A DNA stretch of 64,000 nucleotides from Prevotella sp. P5-92 (lineage in GTDB: Bacteria > Bacteroidota > Bacteroidia > Bacteroidales > Bacteroidaceae): assembly GCF_002251245.1 (NCBI RefSeq), contig NZ_NPJG01000125.1:147916-211915 (forward strand), read 5' to 3'. Position numbers and translations under genes: made by a program. Below, one piece after another: positions 23,392-32,222 of the stretch. Positions within the stretch are counted from its first letter, which is position 1. Every line of letters begins with the position of its first letter. The notes under the pieces are model-generated. The model was not told where the DNA came from and ran no database searches. It was given only the letters and a program-made list of their open reading frames with translations.

Positions 23392-26300
23392 CTATTGGAG
23401 TTCTTCACTCATAATTAGTGTTTCTTCACCATCATCCACCTTGTTTTGAGACGAAACGATACGCGCGATATATTCCGGAGTTATCTTCTGAGGAAGCAAT
23501 GCCGCATCTTTTAATGTCAGCTGATTGATGAAACGTATTTCATAACCTGATAGGGCATCCGCCTTAATGACAGTGATTAAGTCGCAAAGATAGTCCTTTG
23601 GCAGTATTTTTGCTTTTGTCAGAACTTTTATCTTGGCTACGGCATTGACCAACTCTTTGTCATTACGTTCCTGTACCTCATTCTTGAACAAAGAAGACTT
23701 GACTTGCTGGTAAACCTCATCGAAGTCCTTGCTCAACTCCACAGGTTGTTCGTCCTTATCTGCCTTGAAGAGAGCCAATGCCTCTTCGGCTGGCAACATG
23801 GAGGGAATATCGTCTTTACTGCCAATCTTGAAAACAAAGTCATTGCCTTTTTTCCCGAACAACAGCACACCCTTACGTCTTTGTTCGTTTCCGTCAGAGA
23901 ACTCTGCAAGTCCTTTCTGTGCAGAACAAACATTTTCACGTCCTGTTCTAGCCCTATGAGGGAGGAGCAAAGCCTGTTCGTATATCTCCGTTCCTTTCAT
24001 TTCATTGAGCAGTTTCCTGTATGGAGTGTCCCAAGAACCCTCTTCGTTGTTGGCAAGTTCCCTACGGTAGCGTTCATTGAAATAAGCCCTGACCTCTTCG
24101 TCTTTTGTCAGAGCCTTGGTGTCCTCACCCATTATGGCATGAATCATTGCCATTTTCAGCGTGGAGATTTCCTTGGTTCGTGTTTCAGCCTCGCCGACAT
24201 CAGTTGGGAAATAGTTGTAGATATACAGTTCGTCAAACACTTTCTTGTTGATACGGTTTATTCGACCAATACGTTGGATAACTCGTGTCGGATTGTAAGG
24301 AATGTCGTAGTTGAATATGGCTCCTGCACGATGCAAGTTGTATCCTTCAGATATGGCATCTGTCGCCACCAATATGTGATAGTCATTACGCTGCAAGGTT
24401 TTCTTAAGTCCTGCATCAAAATTTGCACGTATACGTTCCTTGTTGGTGTCAGAAGCATCCGCTGAGGTATATTTCATCACAGGGAGGCCAGCGTCCAAAA
24501 GGGCTTTACCAAGATAGTTTGCGGTATCTGCATATTCAGTGAACACCACTATCTTTCTATTTGGGTCATCCTTCATCTGCTTCCTAACGATTTCGATGAA
24601 CGATTCAAGTTTGGGATCAAACGTGATTTTGTTCTCTTTGCCGAACCACTGTTCCCTAAGATTTTTCAGAAGGGCAATATCTGCATTCACATCATCTATG
24701 AACTCAGACTTAACATACTTCATATCAATCTCAAAGAAACCTCTTGACTCATATTTCTCAAAAGCTTCAGTTATTTCTTCTGTTCCATCGTCTGTATAGA
24801 AATTCTCAACTTCAGGAAGATTGCCTTTTTTGTAAACAGGGATTTTGTGACGTTTGTCAATCCATGAGAGAAGGTGTTCAGCCGACTGAATCATATAGTC
24901 TATAGATGCCTGGAAAGCAGCTACTGAACTCTCAAAACGTGAAACCAATAAATGGCGCATAAAACTCGAAACGTTGGCCTGTCGTCCTAACAACAGTCCA
25001 AACTTTATGCCTGTCTTTTCTTCAAGCTCTTTAGCTAACTGCTCTTTCTTGTCTTCTTGCACATACAACACAGGAGAATAGCGTGCTGCCTTGAAACGGT
25101 AAACGTCATCGCTACCTCCTTCTGTCTTACATATGCGGTCAAGCGTACTGAGATACAAATCCTTAAGTTTACTAAGGTCGTATGTCAACTCTTCCGGGTC
25201 GTTGGGTATTACCAATTGGATGTTCTGTTGTTGTAAGTCTTCAGCATATTCGGGTATTTCCATCAAGTCAAGACGTGAACGCCTAACAACCAACGGTCCT
25301 ATTATTGAACGTATCTCCTTAGATATGTTTTCCACTTCTATTTTCACTTGTTCTTCAGTAATTTCACCTTTGCGTTGAGCTTCCCTCAATTCTTTATATT
25401 TGTCAATAAGTTGCTTGAAGGCAACACCCAAATTTTCCACTGTTTTCAATGTGGAATGAGAAGGAATCTGGAACAGTTTAATAAGTGAATATATGTCAGA
25501 AGGCTGATTATTAAAAGGCGTTGCCGATAGCAACAGCACTTTGTTGCCTGTACATAGATTATGAAGCAAAGCGTAGTCCTGGGTATATTCATTACGGAAA
25601 CGGTGAGCTTCATCAATGATTATCAGGAACTGTTCATCTGCTTTCACGATATTTTGGTAATGACTTACGGCATCTTCAATCTTTCCACTGCTGAAAACAG
25701 AAGCAGTAAATCCAAATTCATCTTTGTATTCTTCCCATTGTCTGCAAAGGTGTGGAGGACTTATGATAATAGTTCTCAAACGCAAGTTACGTGCAACTGT
25801 TGAAGCAACAATACTTTTACCGAGACCAACTACGTCGGCAATGATTGCACCATTATGGTTTTCCAAAGATTTTAGTGCAAGCAAAACAGCGTCTGTCTGA
25901 TATTTCAGATTGCTGAATCTGCCATCTGTTATATCGTACGGAGTCAACAAGTTGTCCTTGGAAGGGATGGCAAAGTATTCAATAAGTACACGAATGAACA
26001 TAAGATATGGTGAAAACAGAGTATCAAACCAAATATGTTTCATTACCTTATTATTCCATTCATCAATATTGTTTTTGTCGGCAATGACTACAGCATCTTT
26101 CCAAAGTTCTTCAAATATCTCTTTGCCTTCGTCATATTCTATCTTATCGTTGAAACGGGCGTTGAGTTCAAGACGTCCTTGCAGTCCTTGGTATGACAGA
26201 TTACTGGAACCTGTTATAAGAACCCCTGGATTTTCCCCTCCCTCATTGATAATATCATTGTATGCGAAAAGATACATCTTGGAATGACACGGTTCAAGTG

Positions 26301-26679
26301 TCTTTCTTATTTCCACAGTTCCGTCAAGAATCTTTGAATAAAACATCTTGAACTGCTCCATCTTTTCTTTTGTATCGAGAAAATCTGTATCATTGAAGGC
26401 TTTCACGAATTGTGCATAATACTCCTCTTTCAACACTCCACGTGACTGTAGATGCTGCCTGAAATTTTCAACCTCGCAAACATATTTAGCCATTCTGATA
26501 TCAATATCCAAACCAACCAAAATCCTGACATGCTTGTCTTTTAGTTGGTCTGATAATTGTTTGTAACCAGAATAATAGAAGTATCCGACAAGGAAATCAA
26601 CAGCATTTGTTTTGGGGAGGATGCCATTGATAATGTCTGACAGGTATTTGTTCTTATTTGTTATAAAACTATTGCTCAT
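23392..26679 (-). CDS. PLD-nuclease / SNF2-type helicase fusion
   Basis: A 1095-residue protein, first in the island operon. Residues 1-210 are a phospholipase-D-like nuclease domain with HSKMYLFAYND then GVLITGSSNLSYQGL, the HxK(x)nD and GSxN pattern. A superfamily 2 helicase follows: GLGKS (285-289), IIIDEAHRF (354-362), LLSATPFNN (383-391), then the C-terminal lobe IVVFTEYADTANYL and YDIPYNPTRVIQRIGRINR with motif VI. The domain order fits helicases that accompany Eco57I-type methylases in restriction-like systems. Start 26679 (MSNSFITN) is preferred to 26703 because the -7 box at 26701-26708 would place the transcript start downstream of 26703. Confidence 0.88.
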   Translation of the reverse strand: MSNSFITNKNKYLSDIINGILPKTNAVDFLVGYFYYSGYKQLSDQLKDKHVRILVGLDIDIRMAKYVCEVENFRQHLQSRGVLKEEYYAQFVKAFNDTDFLDTKEKMEQFKMFYSKILDGTVEIRKTLEPCHSKMYLFAYNDIINEGGENPGVLITGSSNLSYQGLQGRLELNARFNDKIEYDEGKEIFEELWKDAVVIADKNNIDEWNNKVMKHIWFDTLFSPYLMFIRVLIEYFAIPSKDNLLTPYDITDGRFSNLKYQTDAVLLALKSLENHNGAIIADVVGLGKSIVASTVARNLRLRTIIISPPHLCRQWEEYKDEFGFTASVFSSGKIEDAVSHYQNIVKADEQFLIIIDEAHRFRNEYTQDYALLHNLCTGNKVLLLSATPFNNQPSDIYSLIKLFQIPSHSTLKTVENLGVAFKQLIDKYKELREAQRKGEITEEQVKIEVENISKEIRSIIGPLVVRRSRLDLMEIPEYAEDLQQQNIQLVIPNDPEELTYDLSKLKDLYLSTLDRICKTEGGSDDVYRFKAARYSPVLYVQEDKKEQLAKELEEKTGIKFGLLLGRQANVSSFMRHLLVSRFESSVAAFQASIDYMIQSAEHLLSWIDKRHKIPVYKKGNLPEVENFYTDDGTEEITEAFEKYESRGFFEIDMKYVKSEFIDDVNADIALLKNLREQWFGKENKITFDPKLESFIEIVRKQMKDDPNRKIVVFTEYADTANYLGKALLDAGLPVMKYTSADASDTNKERIRANFDAGLKKTLQRNDYHILVATDAISEGYNLHRAGAIFNYDIPYNPTRVIQRIGRINRINKKVFDELYIYNYFPTDVGEAETRTKEISTLKMAMIHAIMGEDTKALTKDEEVRAYFNERYRRELANNEEGSWDTPYRKLLNEMKGTEIYEQALLLPHRARTGRENVCSAQKGLAEFSDGNEQRRKGVLLFGKKGNDFVFKIGSKDDIPSMLPAEEALALFKADKDEQPVELSKDFDEVYQQVKSSLFKNEVQERNDKELVNAVAKIKVLTKAKILPKDYLCDLITVIKADALSGYEIRFINQLTLKDAALLPQKITPEYIARIVSSQNKVDDGEETLIMSEELQ

Positions 26680-26700
26680 AGCTATTGTTATTTTATGATG

Positions 26701-26708
26701 CAAAAGTA
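26701..26708 (-). promoter_or_regulatory. -7 promoter element (TACTTTTG) of the island operon
   Basis: Minus-strand TACTTTTG matches TAnnTTTG 22 bases upstream of the helicase start. I see no equally good box between 23392 and 16906, so the whole set may depend on this promoter. Confidence 0.55.
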
Positions 26709-26825
26709 AATAAAAACAATCAAAACGCCAAACAATTCTTGATTTTTATTTGTTGTTGAGCAATTAAAAAGTGAAATTTTCCTGTTTCTTCCCTCGCTTC
26801 ATCTCCGTTTCTTCTCGCTTCCATA

Positions 26826-26945
26826 ACGGAGACGGAACGAAGTTCGAACGAAGGTCGAACGAGAAACTAACGGGAAATGAACGAGAATCTAACGGGAATC
26901 TAACGGGAATCTAACGGAGATTTAACGGAGAACTAAAGGAGAAGC
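26826..26945. repeat. Irregular ACGGGAATCTA / ACGGAGA short repeats
   Basis: Upstream of the operon promoter there are three tandem copies of AACGGGAATCT and several variants (AACGAGAA, AACGGAGA, AAGTTCGAACGAAGG). They lie in the 1.06 kb noncoding stretch between the helicase gene and the small gene at 27767. Confidence 0.65.
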
Positions 26946-27049
26946 GGCTTACAATTAATAGAGCAAAAAAGACATTATCTTGCGTGTGAGATGGATGTCG
27001 CAAACACTCTACACTCTACATTCACTCTACACAGTTCACATCTGATTGC

Positions 27050-27219
27050 CCTATTCAGTTCTCAACTGATTGCTCTATTCACTTGACAACTGAATACCCT
27101 ATTCACTTGACAACTGAATACTCTGTTCACTTTACAACTGAATACCCTGTTCACTTTACAACTGAATACCCTGTTCACTTTACAACTGAATGCCCTATTC
27201 ACTTTACAACTGAATACCC
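27050..27219. repeat. 24-bp minisatellite, seven copies (TATTCACTTGACAACTGA core)
   Basis: The TTC of each unit falls at 27054, 27078, 27102, 27126, 27150, 27174 and 27198, a strict 24-base period with few changes (TTGACAACTG versus TTTACAACTG). A short ATAACCC-rich tract follows to about 27290. The unit contains CAACTGAATAC, the inverse of the GTATTCAGTTG core on the other side of the island. No coding frame is supported. Confidence 0.88.
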
Positions 27220-27317
27220 CATAACCAAATAACCCTATAACCCAATAACCTCTTACCCCTATAACCCAACAACCTCTTACCTCAACACCCTCTTACTACT
27301 AAAAAAAATTGATTTTT

Positions 27318-27412
27318 TCTATCACTGCTATCACTATTGGGGTTAAATGTCTAATATACATAGAGTTAAGTAGTGATAGAAGAAGTGATAGAAGTGATAG
27401 AAAAAGCCGTTT
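27318..27412. repeat. Inverted TCTATCACT / AGTGATAGA repeats
   Basis: TTCTATCACTGCTATCACTA (27316-27336) is answered by TAGTGATAGAAGAAGTGATA from about 27370, followed by another copy and a TTTTTTGGCTAAAAAA palindrome. The remainder to 27740 has no gene I can support, although a conserved-looking block lies at 27560-27700. Confidence 0.65.
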
Positions 27413-27743
27413 TTTGGCTAAAAAACGCACTTTTTAACATATTTTTCGAGCATATATGAGCAATTTACCTTCATTTCTTATGTTAAAATCATGTTAATTG
27501 AGCTTATATACGCTCAAAACCATTCAAAAACACACTCAAAAAAGCATGTTTTTAAGATATCCCAGGGGGAAATGTTGTCCCACAACGTTGCGCTGCTGCT
27601 GTCTCAAACCATGTTCTCTGCCGGTTCGAAAGCTTGCAGCCTGGAAGACTCCTCATCTGGAAAGCACGATAAAAAATCGTGTCCCCCATCTGAGGTTAAT
27701 ATAATAAGGAAAATGGCCTTGACACAGTTCAACTTACACTACC

Positions 27744-27789
27744 AAAATGAAGGAAGCAGAGATGTATCACTCTTCGCTTCCTTCATTTT
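27744..27789 (-). terminator. Terminator hairpin overlapping the end of the 51-residue gene
   Basis: AAAATGAAGGAAGC (27744-27757) pairs perfectly with GCTTCCTTCATTTT (27776-27789). On the minus strand the hairpin ends in TTTT and would terminate the DUF4270 transcript. The stem includes the last codons and stop of the small gene. Confidence 0.7.
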
Positions 27790-27922
27790 TATTATCCATG
27801 CCTCTTTCTCTTGCAGCTATCCTTGCCCTTATTTCTGGGCTAAGATGTTTCTTGCGGGCCAAATATCGCGCCTTGCGTTGTTCGTAGTCTTCACGATGCC
27901 GTTCAAGATAATTGTCTGCCAT
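27767..27922 (-). CDS. Small basic/charged protein, unknown
   Basis: A 51-residue ORF reading MADNYLERHREDYEQRKARY and continuing LARKKHLSPEIRARIAARERGMDNKNEGSEE. It starts 18 bases after the DUF4270 stop on the same strand, is highly charged and predicted helical, and ends inside the terminator hairpin. The codon use resembles neighbouring genes. I recognise no domain. Position and spacing suggest a real small gene, last in the leftward DUF4270 transcript. Confidence 0.6.
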   Translation of the reverse strand: MADNYLERHREDYEQRKARYLARKKHLSPEIRARIAARERGMDNKNEGSEE

Positions 27923-27940
27923 GAGTATGATTACGGATGA

Positions 27941-29356
27941 TTATTTCTTGAACTTATTGTATATTACACTGATACGTATGGGTTCGTGGCTGTTGTTAGA
28001 CCCACCCACAAGTTTTGTCGTCGTCAGTTCCATGTCGTTAGACACCTTGGTATATACAGTGCCCGACGAGGTACTGTTGGTTTCCACAGCTACAGGGATA
28101 AGCACAACCTTGTCCCAGTCTTCAGACTTTCCTCTATTGGCCCACAACTTGTTAATGAGCGATGAGATATTATTAAAGGTATATGTGTTATAGCTTGAGT
28201 TAAAGCTGGAAATATAAGATGTGACATTGTCCGGCAAATTACGCTTCTCAAAGAACGTGTACATGCTGTCTTTTGGCACCATGAGGATATACTTTGGAGT
28301 AGTAAACTCACCCTGATCGTCGCTATTGTAACGCTTGAATATGATTTTTGCAGAACTGATGGTGTCGTTCTCGTGATTTGTCTTTATCTCATTTACAGGC
28401 AACGTCACCTCAGTGTAAATACCAGCAGGGCTCTTGATATATGTACATGTGTTATCTTCGGCAAGCATCTGCATACGCTTATGGTCATTGACGATATTGG
28501 TGGTTTGTACCATCTCCTCTGTTCCACCAAGTTTGAGCGAACCCGTAACAATAGAGTCGTTACTATAGGCTTGATAATAGAACTGAAGCGTAGTGATCAT
28601 CACCTCTCCCATATTGCCAAGGCCACCCGTTGACTTGACATAAAAGCCTGGGAATACCTTATTAATGAAGTTATAAGGATTCTTGTAATTATCCTTGTCG
28701 CTATAATATTTCCTGAGAAGATAAGTTCCAAAGTTAACATACTCATTGCCTTCACGGTCAATATACTTGTCGTTCAGAGGTATAGAGACTGCATACACAG
28801 AATCAGTTCCAATCAGACCTTGGTAGGTGTATGACTTCTGTTTTACAATACTCCCCGCATCGGTTCTGATATATCCTTCTTGTTCGGGATTGAAATTGGA
28901 ATAATAGTCCCGCCCTTCGCTTATGGGTTTCTTCAGTTCATAAGCTGTGAGTTTCATTGGATTGAGCGAATCACCTTTATAGCTATTAAAGAAGATATTG
29001 AAAAAACACGAGTCAGCCATAACCTTCCCGTCAACATCACGACTCACGATACTGTCGAGTTCAGGCATGAGTGGTGTTGACAAGATACGCTCCGTCACAC
29101 CTACCTGTGTGGAGAAATTGCTTGTGACATAGGTGTTGGTTTCGGGATCTTTTACATGACCTATATACGAATATGTGTTGCGCGACAACACCGAGTCAAC
29201 CGTAATCGACCTTGAAGACACAAGAAAAGTATCGGTGATAATGGTGAACTTGTCCACCTCATTCGACAGTGAATTTCCAAGCGTGTCGGTATTGTCATCA
29301 CAAGATGTCATGGCTACGAAAGCCATGACCATCAAAGTAATCCATTTTATCTTCAT
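27941..29356 (-). CDS. DUF4270 lipoprotein
   Basis: A 471-residue protein with a lipoprotein signal (MKIKWITLMVMAFVAMTSC, cysteine at 19) and the DUF4270 pattern: TDTLGNSLSNEVDKFTIITDTFLVSSRSITVDSVLSRNTYSYIGHVKDPETNTYVTSNF and FYQAYSNDSIVTGSL. DUF4270 proteins are Bacteroidetes surface or periplasmic lipoproteins of unknown function. It follows the glycogen-synthase-like gene by 37 bases and both share the leftward promoter at 30217-30224. Confidence 0.88.
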   Translation of the reverse strand: MKIKWITLMVMAFVAMTSCDDNTDTLGNSLSNEVDKFTIITDTFLVSSRSITVDSVLSRNTYSYIGHVKDPETNTYVTSNFSTQVGVTERILSTPLMPELDSIVSRDVDGKVMADSCFFNIFFNSYKGDSLNPMKLTAYELKKPISEGRDYYSNFNPEQEGYIRTDAGSIVKQKSYTYQGLIGTDSVYAVSIPLNDKYIDREGNEYVNFGTYLLRKYYSDKDNYKNPYNFINKVFPGFYVKSTGGLGNMGEVMITTLQFYYQAYSNDSIVTGSLKLGGTEEMVQTTNIVNDHKRMQMLAEDNTCTYIKSPAGIYTEVTLPVNEIKTNHENDTISSAKIIFKRYNSDDQGEFTTPKYILMVPKDSMYTFFEKRNLPDNVTSYISSFNSSYNTYTFNNISSLINKLWANRGKSEDWDKVVLIPVAVETNSTSSGTVYTKVSNDMELTTTKLVGGSNNSHEPIRISVIYNKFKK

Positions 29357-29393
29357 TATTTGTATTTTGTGTGTCTTTATGCGTTAGAAAAAG

Positions 29394-30197
29394 TCAATCA
29401 AGCAAAGCATTGTAGAAGTCTGCATAAGCCTGTCCCAGATCATCGCCAGGATATTTGAGCAGAGGCTTACCAGAATTCTGTGCAAACTCTACGACAGAAG
29501 CATCTATTTCAGGCGAGGCCTCGATGATTCCATCTGAATATTGGATGGCGAGCTTGGCGAGGTCGTCATAGCCAATGTTCTCAGGATAGTTGTCCAAGAC
29601 GCTACCATCAACATCCCTGAAAGCAATGCAATCGCGGAAATCATCGCATACAATAGCATCATATAGGTTGCCAAAGAGAGTCGTTATCACTTTTGTACTT
29701 GCAAAAGAAGGCTCCTCACTATAGGCAGTCTTAACATACAAGGGGATAACGGCTGTCATCCATCCCTGACACACTATGATGTCAGGCACCCAACGGAGTT
29801 TCTTCACGGTCTCAAGAACTCCACGCGCAAAGAATATTGCACGCTCTCCATTGTCTGTGTATGGTACACCCTTATCATCGACACCCATCTGACGTTTTGT
29901 GAAATAATCGTCGTTGTCGATGAAATAGACCTGAGTTCGACAAGAAGGCATTGACGCCACCTTGATAATCAACGGATGGTCGGTCTCGTTGATAATAAGA
30001 TTCATCCCCGAGAGTCTGATCACTTCATGAAGTTGTCCCCTTCTCTCGTTAATGTTTCCCCACTTAGGCATGAAAGTACGAATTTCAAACCCTTTCTCTA
30101 CCGTTTTCTGGGGAGCAAGCTTACCTATGCTCGACATTTCACTTTCAGGAACGTACGGTGATATTTCCTGGTTGATGAATAATATTTTCTTTGCCAT
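29394..30197 (-). CDS. Glycogen/starch synthase-like protein (GT5 N-terminal domain only)
   Basis: A 267-residue protein matching the N-terminal Rossmann half of GT5 glycogen synthases: KILFINQEISPYVPESEMSSIGKLAPQ, FEIRTFMPKWGNINERRGQLHEVIRL, and WVPDIIVCQGWMTAVIPLYVKT. The C-terminal nucleotide-sugar-binding half of full GlgA (about 480 residues) is absent, and the usual KxGG loop is changed. This short form next to panC is typical of Bacteroidales. Whether it still polymerises glucose is doubtful. It is divergent from panC. Confidence 0.8.
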   Translation of the reverse strand: MAKKILFINQEISPYVPESEMSSIGKLAPQKTVEKGFEIRTFMPKWGNINERRGQLHEVIRLSGMNLIINETDHPLIIKVASMPSCRTQVYFIDNDDYFTKRQMGVDDKGVPYTDNGERAIFFARGVLETVKKLRWVPDIIVCQGWMTAVIPLYVKTAYSEEPSFASTKVITTLFGNLYDAIVCDDFRDCIAFRDVDGSVLDNYPENIGYDDLAKLAIQYSDGIIEASPEIDASVVEFAQNSGKPLLKYPGDDLGQAYADFYNALLD

Positions 30198-30216
30198 GAT
30201 TTGTAGTTTAACGTTG

Positions 30217-30224
30217 CAAAGTTA
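30217..30224 (-). promoter_or_regulatory. -7 promoter element (TAACTTTG) for the GT5-DUF4270 transcript
   Basis: Minus-strand TAACTTTG about 20 bases upstream of the 30197 start. Confidence 0.55.
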
Positions 30225-30377
30225 CTACTTTTTTTTCGAAAATCAGCAAAAAATGTGGGATTTTACGAAAAAATAGAGTCTTTTTTGGATATTTTTAGCT
30301 TATTATTTCGATATTTGCCGAAAATGTTGTTATTTTGCACCCGTTTTCGTAAATATGACGATAAAAGCTAAGATATA

Positions 30378-31226
30378 ATGATTGTATTTAACAAGATTGC
30401 AGAATTGCAAAATGCACTATTTGAAGAACGCAAGGCAGGACATTCCGTAGGACTTGTTCCGACGATGGGTGCCTTGCATGAGGGTCACGCTTCACTCGTG
30501 AGAAGGAGCGTGGCTGAAAATGACGTGACCGTAGTCTCGGTCTTTGTAAACCCTACACAGTTCAACGACAAGAACGATTTGAAAAACTACCCAAGGACTC
30601 TTGACGCCGACTGTGACTTGCTTGATGAGTGTGGCGCGAAATATGTCCTCGCTCCAAGTGTAGAGGAGATGTACCCGACACCTGATACCAGACACTTTGA
30701 GTTTCCACCAGTCTCCACCGTGATGGAAGGCGCACACAGACCAGGTCATTTCAACGGAGTATGCCAGGTGGTTAGCCGGCTGTTCTACATTGTGAAGCCA
30801 GACCGTGCTTACTTCGGAGAGAAGGATTGGCAGCAGATTGCCGTCATCAAAGCCATGGTAAGACATCTCGGCATTGACGTGGAAATAGTGGAATGTGAAA
30901 TAGTAAGGGACAGCGACGGCCTGGCACGTTCAAGTCGTAACACCCTTCTTTCGCAGGAGGAGAGAGCTATTGCCCCCAATATTTTCAAGGCTTTGAAAAA
31001 CAGCCTATCTTTTGCGAAAAGCCACAGCGTAAAAGAGACACATGACCAGGTCGTTAATGAAATCAATTCCATTGAAGGACTCGATGTGGAATATTTCTCT
31101 ATTGTGGACGGGAACACACTACTCGACATCAACGACTGGAACGATACCGAACATATCGTAGGCTGTATCACCGTCTATTGCGGTAAAACGCCGATAAGAC
31201 TTATTGACCACATAAAATACAAGTAG
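30378..31226 (+). CDS. panC: Pantoate--beta-alanine ligase (pantothenate synthetase)
   Basis: A 282-residue enzyme condensing pantoate and beta-alanine with ATP to make pantothenate, the coenzyme A precursor. The nucleotide-binding signature [18 protein letters not shown] lies near residue 27; [20 protein letters not shown] and YFGEKDWQQ also match. It is followed after four bases by panD, so the two pathway enzymes are co-expressed. Confidence 0.96.
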   Translation: MIVFNKIAELQNALFEERKAGHSVGLVPTMGALHEGHASLVRRSVAENDVTVVSVFVNPTQFNDKNDLKNYPRTLDADCDLLDECGAKYVLAPSVEEMYPTPDTRHFEFPPVSTVMEGAHRPGHFNGVCQVVSRLFYIVKPDRAYFGEKDWQQIAVIKAMVRHLGIDVEIVECEIVRDSDGLARSSRNTLLSQEERAIAPNIFKALKNSLSFAKSHSVKETHDQVVNEINSIEGLDVEYFSIVDGNTLLDINDWNDTEHIVGCITVYCGKTPIRLIDHIKYK

Positions 31227-31230
31227 GGGC

Positions 31231-31578
31231 ATGATGATAGAAGTACTGAAGTCAAAACTTCACTGTGTCAAGGTCACTGAAGCCAACCTTAATTATATGG
31301 GCAGCATAACGATCGACGAAGACCTTATGGACGCTGCCAATATGATTGCTGGCGAGAAGGTGCAAATTGTCAACAACAACAACGGGGAACGTTTCGAGAC
31401 ATATATCATAAAAGGCGAAAGAGGTTCGGGATGTATATGCCTTAATGGAGCTGCTGCAAGAAAGGTGCAGGTGGGAGACGTTTGCATCATCATCTCATAC
31501 GCCATGATGGATTTTGAAGAAGCACGCTCATTCAAGCCAGCTGTCGTATTCCCAGAAAACAATAAAGTGCCCAAATAA
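31231..31578 (+). CDS. panD: Aspartate 1-decarboxylase
   Basis: A 115-residue proenzyme making beta-alanine from aspartate, supplying panC next to it. The self-cleavage site is visible as YMGSITID (Gly24-Ser25), which generates the pyruvoyl group. [17 protein letters not shown] and [20 protein letters not shown] are family segments. Two adjacent ATGs exist (31231, 31234). Confidence 0.96.
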   Translation: MMIEVLKSKLHCVKVTEANLNYMGSITIDEDLMDAANMIAGEKVQIVNNNNGERFETYIIKGERGSGCICLNGAAARKVQVGDVCIIISYAMMDFEEARSFKPAVVFPENNKVPK

Positions 31579-31601
31579 ACCATAATAAATGCGACACTAC
31601 G

Positions 31602-32222
31602 ATGGACGAGCTTCTGAAATATTTCAAAGGACTGAGCGAGCAGCAGATAAAACAATTTGCCATGCTTGACGAACTGTACCACGAATGGAACTCAAAGATC
31701 AACGTCATCTCAAGAAAGGATATCGACAACATCTACGAGCATCATGTGTTACACTCTTTGGCGATAGCCAAGGCAATAAGATTCAAACCGGGAACACGCA
31801 TTCTTGATTTTGGAACGGGAGGCGGCTTCCCTGGTATTCCTCTTTCTATCATGTTTCCTGAGTGTTATTTCAAACTCATAGACGGAACAGGAAAGAAGAT
31901 AAAGGTGGCAAATGAGATTGCACATGCTATCGGACTGGAGAACTGTCATCCCGAACATCTGCGTGGGGAGGACGAAAAAGACAAATATGACTTTGTGGTC
32001 AGTAGGGCTGTGATGCAACTACCAGACCTGATAAAAATAGTCAAAAAGAATGTCCGTCCAAAGGGCAACAACGCATTGCCCAATGGCGTCATATGCCTTA
32101 AGGGAGGCAATCTCGACGCGGAACTACAAGACTTCCGAAAAATAGTCCAGACCACAGAACTGACGAACTGGTTTGAGGAAGAATGGTTTAAGGACAAATA
32201 TTTCATTTATCTTCCACTATGA
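31602..32222 (+). CDS. rsmG: 16S rRNA m7G527 methyltransferase
   Basis: A 206-residue SAM methyltransferase of the RsmG/GidB family that modifies G527 in the 530 loop of 16S rRNA. Motif I is RILDFGTGGGFPGIPLSI near residue 65; preceding WNSKINVISRKDIDNIYEHHVLHSL is typical, as is VVSRAVMQLPDL. It overlaps the next gene by four bases (ATGA), showing tight coupling. Confidence 0.95.
   Translation: MDELLKYFKGLSEQQIKQFAMLDELYHEWNSKINVISRKDIDNIYEHHVLHSLAIAKAIRFKPGTRILDFGTGGGFPGIPLSIMFPECYFKLIDGTGKKIKVANEIAHAIGLENCHPEHLRGEDEKDKYDFVVSRAVMQLPDLIKIVKKNVRPKGNNALPNGVICLKGGNLDAELQDFRKIVQTTELTNWFEEEWFKDKYFIYLPL

Noticed and set aside
27050..27219. CRISPR array in the 24-bp repeats
   Set aside because: Units are contiguous without unique spacers and no cas genes are present.
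27491..27940. 149-residue plus-strand frame upstream of the DUF4270 locus
   Set aside because: Starts in the repeat leader, runs antisense through the more convincing 51-residue gene and its terminator, and has no recognisable domain.
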